Source: Pseudomonas gingeri
Lineage (GTDB): Bacteria; Pseudomonadota; Gammaproteobacteria; Pseudomonadales; Pseudomonadaceae
Direction: 5' to 3'
Assembly (NCBI RefSeq): GCF_013386115.1
Contig: NZ_JACAOR010000006.1
Coordinates: 124,001 to 188,000 of the forward strand
Length of the DNA stretch: 64,000 nucleotides
The notes beneath the pieces were generated by a model that saw nothing but the letters and a program-made list of their open reading frames with translations, was not told the origin of the DNA and did no database searches. Shown here in pieces: positions 34,299 to 42,275 of this stretch. How positions within the stretch are numbered: the stretch's first letter is position 1; each line of letters begins with the position of its first letter. The translations under genes were made by a program, and so were the position numbers.

Positions 34299-36359
34299 TT
34301 AGAAATCCTTGCACAGACGCAACGCGTCATAGATCGCCGCGTGCGTGTTGCGCTGGGCCACACAGTCGCCGATGCGGAACAGCAGGTAACCGTCACCCGG
34401 CTGGCTCAGCGAAGGCTGCGGCTTGATCGCGAACAGGGCGTCGATATCGATCTGGCCCTTGTTGCGCGAACCGTCCTTGAGCCCGTAGTAGATCTCTTCG
34501 TCCGGACGCACGCCGTTCTCCACTACCACCTGGTCCACCACCCGCTCTTCCTTGGCGCCGGTGTATTCGTTCTCCAGCACCGCCACCAGCTTGTCGCCCT
34601 CGCGATAGACCTTTTCCAGCATCATGTCGCCGGTCATGATCACTTCCTTCGGGTACATGCTGCGGTAGTAGGTCGGGAACGACGTACCGCCGATGGCCAC
34701 GCCCGGCTTGATATCGTCGGTGACGATCTCGACCTGGCTGCCCTTGTCGGCGAGGAAGTCGGCCACCGACATGCCGGTGAACTCGCAGATGGTGTCGTAG
34801 ACCAGCACGTTCTTGCCTGGCGCGACCTTGCCATCGAGCACATCCCAGCTGCTGACCACCAGCCCTTCGGCGGCGCCCCAGTGTTCGTTCTGTTCGAGGA
34901 ACGGATGACCGCCCACCGCCAGCACGACCACATCCGGACGCAGGTCGAGGATGGTCGCCGCATCGGCGGCGGTGCCCAGCCGCACATCGACTTTCAGGCG
35001 TGCCAGTTCCAGCTGGAACCAGCGGGTGATACCGGCGATCTGGTCCCGTTGCGGCGCTTTCGAGGCCGTGGTGATCTGCCCGCCGATGGCGTCCTTCTTC
35101 TCGAACAGGGTCACGTCGTGACCGCGTTCGGCGCTGACCCGCGCCGCTTCCATGCCGGCGGGGCCGGCACCGACGATCACCACCTTGCGCCGGGGCCCGG
35201 TGGACTTCTCGATGATATGCGGCACGCCCATGTATTCACGGGAAGTCGCGGCGTTCTGGATGCACAGGACATCGAGCCCCTGGTACTGGCGGTCGATGCA
35301 ATAGTTGGCGCCGACGCACTGCTTGATCTGGTCGACCTGGCCCATCTTGATCTTGGCGATCAGGTGCGGGTCGGCGATGTGCGCACGGGTCATGCCGACC
35401 ATGTCGACATAGCCGCCTTCGAGAATGCGCGTCGCCTGGTTCGGGTCCTTGATGTTCTGTGCGTGCAGGACCGGCGCCTTGACCACTTCCTTGATCCCGG
35501 CGGCCAGGTGCAGGAACGGCTCCGGCGGGTAGCTCATGTTCGGAATCACGTTGGCCAGGGTGTTGTGGGTGTCGCAACCTGAGCCGACCACACCGATGAA
35601 GTCGAGCATACCGGTGTCGTCGTAATACTTGGCGATCTGCTTCATGTCCTCGTGGGACAGGCCGTCCGGGTGGAATTCGTCACCACAGATGCGCATGCCG
35701 ACGCAGAAATCGTCACCGACTTCCTTGCGCACGGCCTTGAGCACTTCCAGGCCGAAACGCATGCGATTCTCGAAGCTGCCGCCCCATTCGTCGGTGCGTT
35801 TGTTGACCCGCGGGCTCCAGAACTGGTCGATCATGTGCTGGTGCACCGCCGACAGTTCGACGCCGTCCAGGCCGCCGGCCTTGGCCCGGGCCGCCGCGGT
35901 GGCGTAGTTGCCGATCACCCGCCAGATTTCTTCCGGCTCGATGGTCTTGCAGGTGGCGCGGTGCACCGGTTCACGAATACCCGACGGCGACAGCAGGGTC
36001 GGCCAGTGTTCGCCGTCCCAGCGCGAACGCCGGCCCATGTGGGTAATCTGGATCATGATCTTGGCGCCATGCTTGTGCATGGCATCGGCCAGGTTCTGGA
36101 AGTGCGGAATGATCCGGTCGTCGGCCAGGTTCACCGATTTCCACCAGCCTTGCGGACTGTCGATGGCGACGCTGGAAGAACCGCCGCAGATCGCCAGGCC
36201 GATCCCGCCCTTGGCTTTCTCTTCGTAGTACTTCACATAGCGGTCGGTGGTCATCCCGCCGTCGGTGGCATACACCTCGGCGTGGGCGGTACTGAGCACG
36301 CGGTTGCGGATGGTCAGTTTGCCGATCTGGATCGGCTGGAACATTGCTTCGAAAGCCAT
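34299..36359 (-). CDS. dgcA: Dimethylglycine demethylase subunit DgcA
   Basis: 686 aa, with the layout of the trimethylamine dehydrogenase/2,4-dienoyl-CoA reductase family. An FMN-binding TIM barrel (1 to about 370; FQPIQIGKLTIRNRVLSTAH at the start, DGVELSAVHQHM) is followed by FAD/NAD domains (VVIVGAGPAGMEAARVSAE at about 391-409, then a second Rossmann region). The usual 4Fe-4S motif is altered: CVGANYC and a distal Cys in DVLC, with Ala where the second Cys is expected. It demethylates dimethylglycine to sarcosine. It lies 15 bp downstream of the conserved small gene at 36375. Confidence 0.94.
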   Translation of the reverse strand: MAFEAMFQPIQIGKLTIRNRVLSTAHAEVYATDGGMTTDRYVKYYEEKAKGGIGLAICGGSSSVAIDSPQGWWKSVNLADDRIIPHFQNLADAMHKHGAKIMIQITHMGRRSRWDGEHWPTLLSPSGIREPVHRATCKTIEPEEIWRVIGNYATAAARAKAGGLDGVELSAVHQHMIDQFWSPRVNKRTDEWGGSFENRMRFGLEVLKAVRKEVGDDFCVGMRICGDEFHPDGLSHEDMKQIAKYYDDTGMLDFIGVVGSGCDTHNTLANVIPNMSYPPEPFLHLAAGIKEVVKAPVLHAQNIKDPNQATRILEGGYVDMVGMTRAHIADPHLIAKIKMGQVDQIKQCVGANYCIDRQYQGLDVLCIQNAATSREYMGVPHIIEKSTGPRRKVVIVGAGPAGMEAARVSAERGHDVTLFEKKDAIGGQITTASKAPQRDQIAGITRWFQLELARLKVDVRLGTAADAATILDLRPDVVVLAVGGHPFLEQNEHWGAAEGLVVSSWDVLDGKVAPGKNVLVYDTICEFTGMSVADFLADKGSQVEIVTDDIKPGVAIGGTSFPTYYRSMYPKEVIMTGDMMLEKVYREGDKLVAVLENEYTGAKEERVVDQVVVENGVRPDEEIYYGLKDGSRNKGQIDIDALFAIKPQPSLSQPGDGYLLFRIGDCVAQRNTHAAIYDALRLCKDF

Positions 36360-36374
36360 GACGGGTTCCTCGAC

Positions 36375-36905
36375 TTACAACGGCTTGACGGTGAACAGGC
36401 CATCGTCGTGGCCTTCTTCAGAGCCGCCGTAGACTTGTTCGGCCACGGTGCGGATCTTGCTGCCGCGAGCGGCGAGGATCTGGTCCATGGCCCCGGCGAA
36501 CCAGCCCGTGAACATGTAGTCGACCTTGCGCCCGACCTTGCCGTAGACGTAGACGAACGCCGAGTGTTCGAGCTTGACGCTGGCGGTGCCCTTGTCGAGG
36601 TCGATGTCCTGGATCTTGAACAGGCCCCAGCCACGTTGCGACAGGCGCTTCATGTAGTGTTCGAACACCGCGACGCCTTCCAGGCCATGGCATTCGGCTT
36701 CTTTTTCACACCAGTGCCAGGCGGACTTGTAGCCGGCCTTGTAGAGGATTTCGGCATAGGCTTCGGCGCCCAGCACTTCCTCGATACCCATGTGGTTGTT
36801 GACGAAGAAATGCCGTGGGACATAGAGCATCGGCAATGCGTCGGAAGTCCAGACACCGGTTTCGCTGTCGACTTCGATAGGCAGTTGCGGGGCGATTTTA
36901 GCCAT
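36375..36905 (-). CDS. Conserved protein of the dimethylglycine operon (PA5397-like)
   Basis: 176 aa with no signal or membrane segment. It begins MAKIAPQLPIEVD and contains PRHFFVNNHMGIEEVLG, HWCEKEAECHGLEG and VYVYGKVGRKVDYMFTGWFAGAMDQI. The pattern resembles 4-vinyl-reductase/heme-NO-binding-like small domains (I believe the family is DUF5943). A copy always sits before dgcA in pseudomonads, which implies a role with the demethylase (chaperone, cofactor insertion or small-molecule sensing), but the function is unknown. ATG at 36903-36905 follows GGAGTG. Confidence 0.82.
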   Translation of the reverse strand: MAKIAPQLPIEVDSETGVWTSDALPMLYVPRHFFVNNHMGIEEVLGAEAYAEILYKAGYKSAWHWCEKEAECHGLEGVAVFEHYMKRLSQRGWGLFKIQDIDLDKGTASVKLEHSAFVYVYGKVGRKVDYMFTGWFAGAMDQILAARGSKIRTVAEQVYGGSEEGHDDGLFTVKPL

Positions 36906-37002
36906 GGGAAACACTCCAGAATTCATTGATTGCGGCTGGCCGCTTACGCCCTGCGCGACGGGCGCGCAGGGTGAGGTGTCGGAAAGAGAAAGCGGGCGGG
37001 AC

Positions 37003-37980
37003 TTATTCGCCCCAGACGTCCTTGAGGACGTTGACCCAGTTTTCGCCCATGATCTTGCGCACCACGCGCTCAGAGTGACCGCGCTTGAGCAGGGTCTCGG
37101 TGAGGTTCGGGAACTCGCCCACGGTGCGGATGCCCAGCGGGTTGATGATCTTGCCGAAGCTGGTCAGGCGGCGGGCGTAGCCCTTGTCGTGGGTCAGGTA
37201 TTCGAAGAAGTCCTGGCCATGGCCCTGGGTGAAGTCGGTGCCGATGCCGATGGCGTCTTCACCGACGATGTTCATCACGTACTCGATGGCCTCGGCGTAG
37301 TCGTCGATGGTCGAGTCGATGCCCTTGGCGAGGAACGGCGCGAACATGGTCACGCCGACAAAGCCGCCGTGGTCGGCGATGAACTTCAGCTCGGCATCGG
37401 ACTTGTTGCGCGGATGCTCTTTCAGACCCGAAGGCAGGCAATGGGAGTAGGTCACCGGCTTCTTCGATTCGAGGATCACTTCCTCGCTGGTCTTGGAACC
37501 GACGTGGGACAGGTCGCACATGATGCCGACCCGGTTCATCTCGGCGACGATCTCGCGACCGAAGCCCGACAGGCCGCCGTCACGCTCGTAGCAACCGGTG
37601 CCCACCAGGTTCTGGGTGTTGTAGCACATCTGCACGATACCGACGCCGAGCTGCTTGAAGATCTCGACGTAGCCGATCTGGTCTTCGAAGGCGTGGGCGT
37701 TCTGGAAACCGAACAGGATGCCGGTCTTGCCCAGCTCCTTGGCCTTGCGGATGTCGGCGGTGGTGCGTACGGGCATGACCAGGTCGCTGTTCTCGCGGAT
37801 CAGCTTCTGGCTCGAGGCGATGCTGTTGACGGTGGCCTGGAAACCTTCCCAGACCGACACGGTGCAGTTGGCGGCGGTCAGCCCGCCCTTGCGCATGTCT
37901 TCGAACAGTTCACGGTTCCACTTGGCAATGATCAGCCCGTCGATAACGATGCTGTCGGCGTGCAATTCGGCTGGGCTCAT
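37003..37980 (-). CDS. Membrane-dipeptidase-type M19 metallopeptidase
   Basis: 325 aa renal-dipeptidase-like TIM barrel. It starts MSPAELHADSIVIDGLI; the usual HxD metal pair is replaced by DGLIIAKWN. CDLSHVGSKTSEEVI, YSHCLPSGL and GIGTDFTQGHG supply the other metal-site residues. Position and order (dipeptidase, small gene, dgcA, dgcB, etf pair) match PA5396-5401 and it is the first gene of that operon. Family members elsewhere cleave dipeptides or N-methylated amide compounds; the substrate here is unproven. The upstream frame extension to 38112 has no ribosome site. Confidence 0.88.
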   Translation of the reverse strand: MSPAELHADSIVIDGLIIAKWNRELFEDMRKGGLTAANCTVSVWEGFQATVNSIASSQKLIRENSDLVMPVRTTADIRKAKELGKTGILFGFQNAHAFEDQIGYVEIFKQLGVGIVQMCYNTQNLVGTGCYERDGGLSGFGREIVAEMNRVGIMCDLSHVGSKTSEEVILESKKPVTYSHCLPSGLKEHPRNKSDAELKFIADHGGFVGVTMFAPFLAKGIDSTIDDYAEAIEYVMNIVGEDAIGIGTDFTQGHGQDFFEYLTHDKGYARRLTSFGKIINPLGIRTVGEFPNLTETLLKRGHSERVVRKIMGENWVNVLKDVWGE

Positions 37981-38224
37981 CAGGCTGTCCCCTATTGGCG
38001 ATTCACGCGCCGAATCGTCTGCCGGCGCTTTGGGGCCAGCATATGCCCAGGGGGCGGCGGAGCCGGGTGCAAAAACGACAGGGGAATTGCCGAAAGCGTC
38101 AATCCGCGACAAAGGGCGTCAAGACGGTAGGCTCAAGGACTTGTCGCTGTACGACTATTCTTTGCATTCTGCTTGAGACAGAATTGCCCCACATCGCTCT
38201 CCTATCCCGTATCAGGACGCCGTA
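37981..38224. promoter_or_regulatory. Divergent region, dipeptidase-dgcAB operon and lysozyme-inhibitor-like gene
   Basis: 244 bp. It holds GCGTCAA twice, 20 bp apart (38096-38102 and 38116-38122), a spacing compatible with an AraC-family regulator such as GbdR on the side serving the leftward operon. No clear sigma-70 boxes were picked. Confidence 0.35.
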
Positions 38225-38626
38225 ATGAAATCGATTTTCCTGGCCTTGGCCCTTGTCAGCATGGGCGTTCACGCGGCCGAAGAGTCCGACAACTCGCCTT
38301 GCGACGCGGTGCCGGACGACCAGCAGACCCTGGAATGCGCCACCTACAACAAAAACACCGCCGAGCAGTTGCTCAAGGAGAACTTCCAGGCGCTGCTGGA
38401 TCGGGTCGCGTCGCAATATGCGAACAAAAAGGCCGATCTGGCGGACATCACCGGCAAACTGCAGACTGCCGAGCAGTTGTGGATAAAATCCCGGGATGCC
38501 GATTGCGCCATCGCCCCGTTCCCGGCGAAGGTCGGCAGCAAGCAATACAACATCGACCTGAACGACTGCCTGGCCAGCAAGAGCGACGAACGGTCGGAGT
38601 TCCTCGAGTCGCTGTTGCAGGAATGA
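38225..38626 (+). CDS. Secreted LprI/DUF1311-like protein (possible lysozyme inhibitor)
   Basis: 133 aa. The signal peptide is MKSIFLALALVSMGVHAA. The mature domain is helical with four cysteines (C in DNSPCDAV, LECATYN, DADCAIA and NDCLASK) and the repeated AEQLLKENFQALL and LQTAEQLWIKSRDADC pattern of LprI-N/DUF1311 proteins, some of which inhibit lysozyme. It is unrelated to the amine pathway and begins a short run of envelope genes on the plus strand. Confidence 0.8.
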   Translation: MKSIFLALALVSMGVHAAEESDNSPCDAVPDDQQTLECATYNKNTAEQLLKENFQALLDRVASQYANKKADLADITGKLQTAEQLWIKSRDADCAIAPFPAKVGSKQYNIDLNDCLASKSDERSEFLESLLQE

Positions 38627-38668
38627 ACCGCGGGGCACCCGGACCGCTGTCCGTGACAAAGGATCTGT

Positions 38669-39157
38669 ATGTACTACCCACGTGAAGCCGCGCGCGATCA
38701 TCTGTTCAATCGCGCCGCCCTGCTGTTTTTCCTGATCCTGCTGGCCTGCGTCTTCGCGATGATGTCGCGCGAGGATGGCCTGCGCTACGCCGCCCTGCAG
38801 ACATCGGCCAAGGAAGTCACGGGCACCGTCACCCAGGTCGAAGAACTCTGGAGGGGCCCGGTGTTCCTCGGCCAGTACGTGCACTACCGCTTCGATGACC
38901 GCAACACCCGCGGCGATGGCGTGCTGTATCAGGACACCTTCACACCCAGCGGCAGCTACCATGAAGGAGAGCCGGTGCAGGTGGTCTATTCCGAGTGGTT
39001 CCCCAGCTATCACAACCTGGCCACGCAGCGGCGCTTCGGCCGACCCGGTTTCTATATCTTCAGCGCCAGTGTCGCCACGGTGGTGCTGGGCTTCGGCCTG
39101 CTGTTCTGGACTACCCACCTGATCTTCCGGCATCGGCGGGAAGACCGTTATTACTGA
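38669..39157 (+). CDS. Membrane protein, DUF3592-like
   Basis: 162 aa. A membrane helix (LFNRAALLFFLILLACVFAM) is followed by a small beta-rich extracytoplasmic domain (TGTVTQVEELWRG, YVHYRFDD, YHEGEPVQVVYSEWFPSY) and a second helix (FYIFSASVATVVLGFGLLFW), with a charged tail. This is the DUF3592 plan, of unknown function. ATG at 38669 follows AAAGGATCTGT. Confidence 0.78.
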   Translation: MYYPREAARDHLFNRAALLFFLILLACVFAMMSREDGLRYAALQTSAKEVTGTVTQVEELWRGPVFLGQYVHYRFDDRNTRGDGVLYQDTFTPSGSYHEGEPVQVVYSEWFPSYHNLATQRRFGRPGFYIFSASVATVVLGFGLLFWTTHLIFRHRREDRYY

Positions 39158-39280
39158 GTCGAACCTCCTGACACCAGAAGCTTGACAAGGCCCAGGGGGA
39201 AACTTAACTAAGCAACAAACCGCCCCCGTCCTGAACCGGCTGTACAGACGAGTCCCCCACGATAATCAGGAGATTTTCGT

Positions 39281-40057
39281 ATGCACTCACTTGCAGCCAT
39301 TCCGTTCTATGCCTTCGCCATCTTTGTCGCCATCGTGCTGTTCATCGACATTGGCCGGCGCATCGGTGCCCGCCATCTGGCCGCCGACCCCGAGGGTGCG
39401 CGGATCGGGATTGGCGCCATCGAAGGCGCGGTGTTCGGCCTGCTGGCGCTGTTGATTGCCTTCACCTTCTCTGGCGCAGCCACCCGCATGGATGCCCGGC
39501 GCACCCTGATCGTCGCGGAAACCAACGCCATGGGCACCGCCTGGCTGCGCCTGGACCTGCTGCCGGCTGCGCACCAGCCGGCATTGCGCCAGGACTTTCG
39601 CGATTATGTGGATGCCCGCATCGCCTATTATCGCGACCTGACCGACGTCGACCTCGCGACCCGGGAAAACGCCCGGGCCAGTGCCTTGCAACTGGCTATC
39701 TGGAAAAAGGCCGTGGCCTCGTTGCAGGACATGCCGACCCCCACCCTGGGCGTCAGCGCGCTGCAGGCGCTCAACGAGATGATCGACATCACCACCACCC
39801 GCAGCGTGGCCCTGGAAACCCACCCGCCGCTGATCATCTACCTGATGCTGATCACCCTGACCCAGATCAGCGCCCTGCTGATCGGCTACGGCATGGCCGG
39901 CACCGTCACCCGCCACTGGCTGCACAGCCTCGGCTACGCCCTGGTGATGGTCTGCGTGCTCTACGTGATCCTCGACTTCGAGTTCCCACGACTGGGCATC
40001 ATCCGCGTCGACTACTTCGACAAGATCATGCTGGACTTGCGCAAAACGATGGATTAG
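39281..40057 (+). CDS. Bestrophin-like (DUF4239) membrane protein
   Basis: 258 aa with four membrane segments (about 7-25, 43-66, 185-208 and 215-235) and a central cytoplasmic helical domain (about 70-180: ETNAMGTAWLRLDLLP, LRQDFRDYVDARIAYY). This arrangement is typical of the bestrophin-like DUF4239 family, which may form anion channels. ATG at 39281 has AGGAGATTTTCGT directly upstream. Nothing in the context defines its role. Confidence 0.8.
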   Translation: MHSLAAIPFYAFAIFVAIVLFIDIGRRIGARHLAADPEGARIGIGAIEGAVFGLLALLIAFTFSGAATRMDARRTLIVAETNAMGTAWLRLDLLPAAHQPALRQDFRDYVDARIAYYRDLTDVDLATRENARASALQLAIWKKAVASLQDMPTPTLGVSALQALNEMIDITTTRSVALETHPPLIIYLMLITLTQISALLIGYGMAGTVTRHWLHSLGYALVMVCVLYVILDFEFPRLGIIRVDYFDKIMLDLRKTMD

Positions 40058-40159
40058 GGACCTCGCCAGTCCGGCAACATCAGGCAAACCTTGCCGCATT
40101 GTCGACACGGAGAATATAAGCAAATATTAGAAATTCTTATAAAAGACTTATATCATCCC

Positions 40160-40259
40160 ATGAACACAATTTTCTGGACCCCACCTGTTCGACTGGGAAG
40201 GCATCCTTAAAGTGGTCAGTATCCAAGAGGTAAAAAAGCGCGATGAACGCACCTACTGA
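40160..40259 (+). pseudogene. Remnant of a RelE-family toxin gene (internal deletion)
   Basis: An ATG at 40160 encodes MNTIFWT, the typical start of RelE toxins of the XRE-linked type, and then the frame breaks. In another frame from 40185 the sequence reads LFDWEGILKVVSIQEVKK and ends RDERTY with a stop at 40257-40259, the typical C-terminus of the same family. About 55 codons between the two ends are missing, so the toxin is dead. The remnant overlaps the antitoxin start by 17 bp, as in intact modules. Family resemblance is from memory of RelE sequences, not from a search. Confidence 0.72.
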
Positions 40260-40566
40260 CATCCAGATCATCAATGACGCCAACGGGCAGCCGGCTTTCG
40301 TCGTGATCCCCTACGCGCAATATGTCGCCCAACAAAGGGAGCCCGACCTGATCCCCCATGAGGTTGTCAGTCGCATGGTCGACGGGGCAACCCCCATTCG
40401 CGCCTGGCGCGAGTATCTGGATCTGACGCAAGATGAAGTAGCCAGGCGCCTGGGCATCTCGCAACCGGCCTATGCCCAGCAGGAATCCGTAGCCAGGCCG
40501 CGCAAGGCGACCCGCGAAAAAATCGCGGCGGCATTCGGCATCAAGGCAGACCAACTGGAGCTCTGA
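40243..40566 (+). CDS. XRE-family antitoxin, orphaned
   Basis: 107 aa. The N-terminal part (TDIQIINDANGQPAFVVIPYAQYV) is the toxin-binding arm and the C-terminal part (about 50-105: AWREYLDLTQDEVARRLGIS, QPAYAQQE) is a helix-turn-helix of the XRE type. It matches the antitoxin of RelE/XRE modules in which the toxin gene comes first and overlaps. ATG at 40243 follows AGAGGTAAAAAAGCGCG. The toxin upstream is deleted, so the gene now acts alone, as a repressor or anti-addiction factor. Confidence 0.85.
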   Translation: MNAPTDIQIINDANGQPAFVVIPYAQYVAQQREPDLIPHEVVSRMVDGATPIRAWREYLDLTQDEVARRLGISQPAYAQQESVARPRKATREKIAAAFGIKADQLEL

Positions 40567-40598
40567 TCTCCATTCCCAGCGACTCCCAAAGGACTCAA

Positions 40599-41015
40599 AT
40601 GACTATCTGCGGCATCGAAATAAAAGGCAGCGAAGCCATCTTCGCCCTCGCCACCCTGCAGGACGGCAGCCCTGAACATGTGGCCGTCGCCACCAGGAAG
40701 ATCGCCCTGGACGACGATGACGAAGCCGCCAACGTGAAAGCCTTCGCCGGCCAGATCAAGGCCTTTGTCCAGGCCCATGGCATCCAGCGCATCGCCATCA
40801 AGAAACGCGGCAAGAAGGGCGAGTTCGCCGGCGGGCCGACCACCTTCAAGATCGAGGGCATCCTGCAGTTGCTGGACAACTGCGAGGTGACGCTGCTGTC
40901 ACCCCAGACCCTCAACGCGCAGCACAAGAAGTTCGCCTTCGCCCTGCCCGCGACGCTGAACAAATATCAGCATGAAGCCTACAAGGCAGCCTGTGCCGCG
41001 CTGCTGAAAAAGTAA
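40599..41015 (+). CDS. DUF3010 family protein
   Basis: 138 aa, cytosolic, with an RNase H-like opening (TICGIEIKGSEAIFALATL) and AIKKRGKKGEFAGGPTTFKI, as in DUF3010 proteins of gamma-proteobacteria, whose function is unknown. ATG at 40599 follows AAAGGACTCAA. It stands 32 bp after the antitoxin and before a REP pair. Confidence 0.78.
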   Translation: MTICGIEIKGSEAIFALATLQDGSPEHVAVATRKIALDDDDEAANVKAFAGQIKAFVQAHGIQRIAIKKRGKKGEFAGGPTTFKIEGILQLLDNCEVTLLSPQTLNAQHKKFAFALPATLNKYQHEAYKAACAALLKK

Positions 41016-41038
41016 CCCTTTTCCAGAACATCACAAAC

Positions 41039-41127
41039 CTTGCAGGAGCTGGCTTGCCAGCGATGGCGTCCGAAAGGTTGATGTACGACTTTACGGCCCC
41101 ATCGCCGGCAAGCCGGCTCCTACAGGG
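41039..41127. repeat. REP inverted pair
   Basis: TTGCAGGAGCTGGCTTGCCA and an inverted arm ending CCGGCTCCTACAGGG enclose a spacer between the DUF3010 gene and the convergent cdhR. Confidence 0.82.
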
Positions 41128-41135
41128 AGCCCCCC

Positions 41136-42080
41136 CTACACCTTGATCCCGCGCCGGTCCTCCCGTGGACACTGGGCGAACCGGGCCCGGTAGCTGCGGG
41201 TGAAGTACGACGGCGACTCGAAGCCGCTGGCGATACTCACTTCCAGTACGCTCATGTCGGTCTGGCGCAGCAACTGGCGGGCCTTCTCCAGGCGCAGGCC
41301 CAGATAGAAGTTGCTCGGGGTGTCCTTGAGATAGAGGCGGAACAGGCGCTCCAGCTGACGCCGCGTGACTTTGATCGATTCCGCCAGCTCCAGCGTGCTC
41401 AGCGGCGGCTCCATGTGCTGCTCCATCTCGCCGACCACCTGCACCAGCTTCTTGTTGCTGATGCCGTAGCGCGTGGCGATCTGCATGCGCTGGTGGTCCT
41501 TGCGCGGGCGGATCCGCCCGAGCACGAACTGTTCCGACACCTGGATCGCCAGCTCCGGCCCGTGGGCCTGGCCGATCAGGTCGAGCATCATGTCGATGGA
41601 TGCCGTGCCGCCCGCGCAGGTGATGCGTCGGCGGTCGATCTCGAACAGTTCCTGGGTCACCTCCAGTTGCGGATAGGATTCCTTGAAGGCCTCCAGCGCT
41701 TCCCAGTGCAGGGTCACGCGATGGCCTTCGAGCAGGCCGGCCTCGGCCAGCACCACGCTGCCGGTGTCGATCCCACCGAGGGTGACGCCATCGTGATCGA
41801 GACGACGCAACCAGTGCTCCAGGGCCGGGGTCACGAACTTCAGCGGCTCGAAGCCGGCCACCACCAGCAAGGTCGCGCCCTTCTTCAGCGGCTCCAGCGC
41901 CGCATCGGCGTTGACCGACATGCCGTTGCTAGCCAGCACCGCGCCGCCGTCGGCACTGAGCACATGCCAGCGGTACAGCTCGCCACGAAAGCGATTGGCC
42001 ACGCGCAGCGGCTCGATCGCCGAGATAAAGCCCATCGCCGAAAAACCCGGCATCAGCAAGAAGTAGAAATCCTGGGACAT
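41136..42080 (-). CDS. cdhR: Carnitine catabolism transcriptional activator
   Basis: 314 aa. An N-terminal DJ-1/GATase1-like sensor domain (FYFLLMPGFSAMGFISAIEP to GPELAIQVSEQF, about 1-190) is joined to a C-terminal AraC-type double helix-turn-helix (ESIKVTRRQLERLFRLYL, EVSIASGFESPSYFTRSYRA). It is divergent from caiX-cdhCAB, exactly as cdhR in P. aeruginosa, where carnitine induces through it. It is a paralogue of GbdR in this window. ATG at 42078-42080 is chosen; the frame extends 23 codons upstream without a ribosome site. Confidence 0.92.
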   Translation of the reverse strand: MSQDFYFLLMPGFSAMGFISAIEPLRVANRFRGELYRWHVLSADGGAVLASNGMSVNADAALEPLKKGATLLVVAGFEPLKFVTPALEHWLRRLDHDGVTLGGIDTGSVVLAEAGLLEGHRVTLHWEALEAFKESYPQLEVTQELFEIDRRRITCAGGTASIDMMLDLIGQAHGPELAIQVSEQFVLGRIRPRKDHQRMQIATRYGISNKKLVQVVGEMEQHMEPPLSTLELAESIKVTRRQLERLFRLYLKDTPSNFYLGLRLEKARQLLRQTDMSVLEVSIASGFESPSYFTRSYRARFAQCPREDRRGIKV

Positions 42081-42151
42081 GGAGCGCACTCGCAAGACGG
42101 GTAGCGTTGCCGATGTGATACGCCAGTTCGACGACGACGACAAGAGCACAG

Positions 42152-42185
42152 GTCGCTGCTGTGCAAGAGTCAGTCGCCGCTGTGC
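42152..42185. promoter_or_regulatory. Direct repeat upstream of caiX, candidate CdhR operator
   Basis: GTCGCTGCTGTGC (42152-42164) and GTCGCCGCTGTGC (42173-42185) are 12/13 identical and 21 bp apart, two helical turns, as expected for an AraC-family protein. They lie between divergent cdhR and caiX. Confidence 0.6.
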
Positions 42186-42275
42186 GTTTTCAGTGGGCCA
42201 GAGCTGCGTAACTTGAGCATCACCGGTGCATCAGACACCGGAACCGACAATAAACGACCTGCCGAGGAAACCATC

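Noticed and set aside
32196..35582. A 1128-codon open frame on the plus strand
   Set aside because: It runs antisense to dgcB and dgcA, is made of His/Ala/Gly/Gln-rich low-complexity protein and has no ribosome site. High GC content leaves such frames open by chance.
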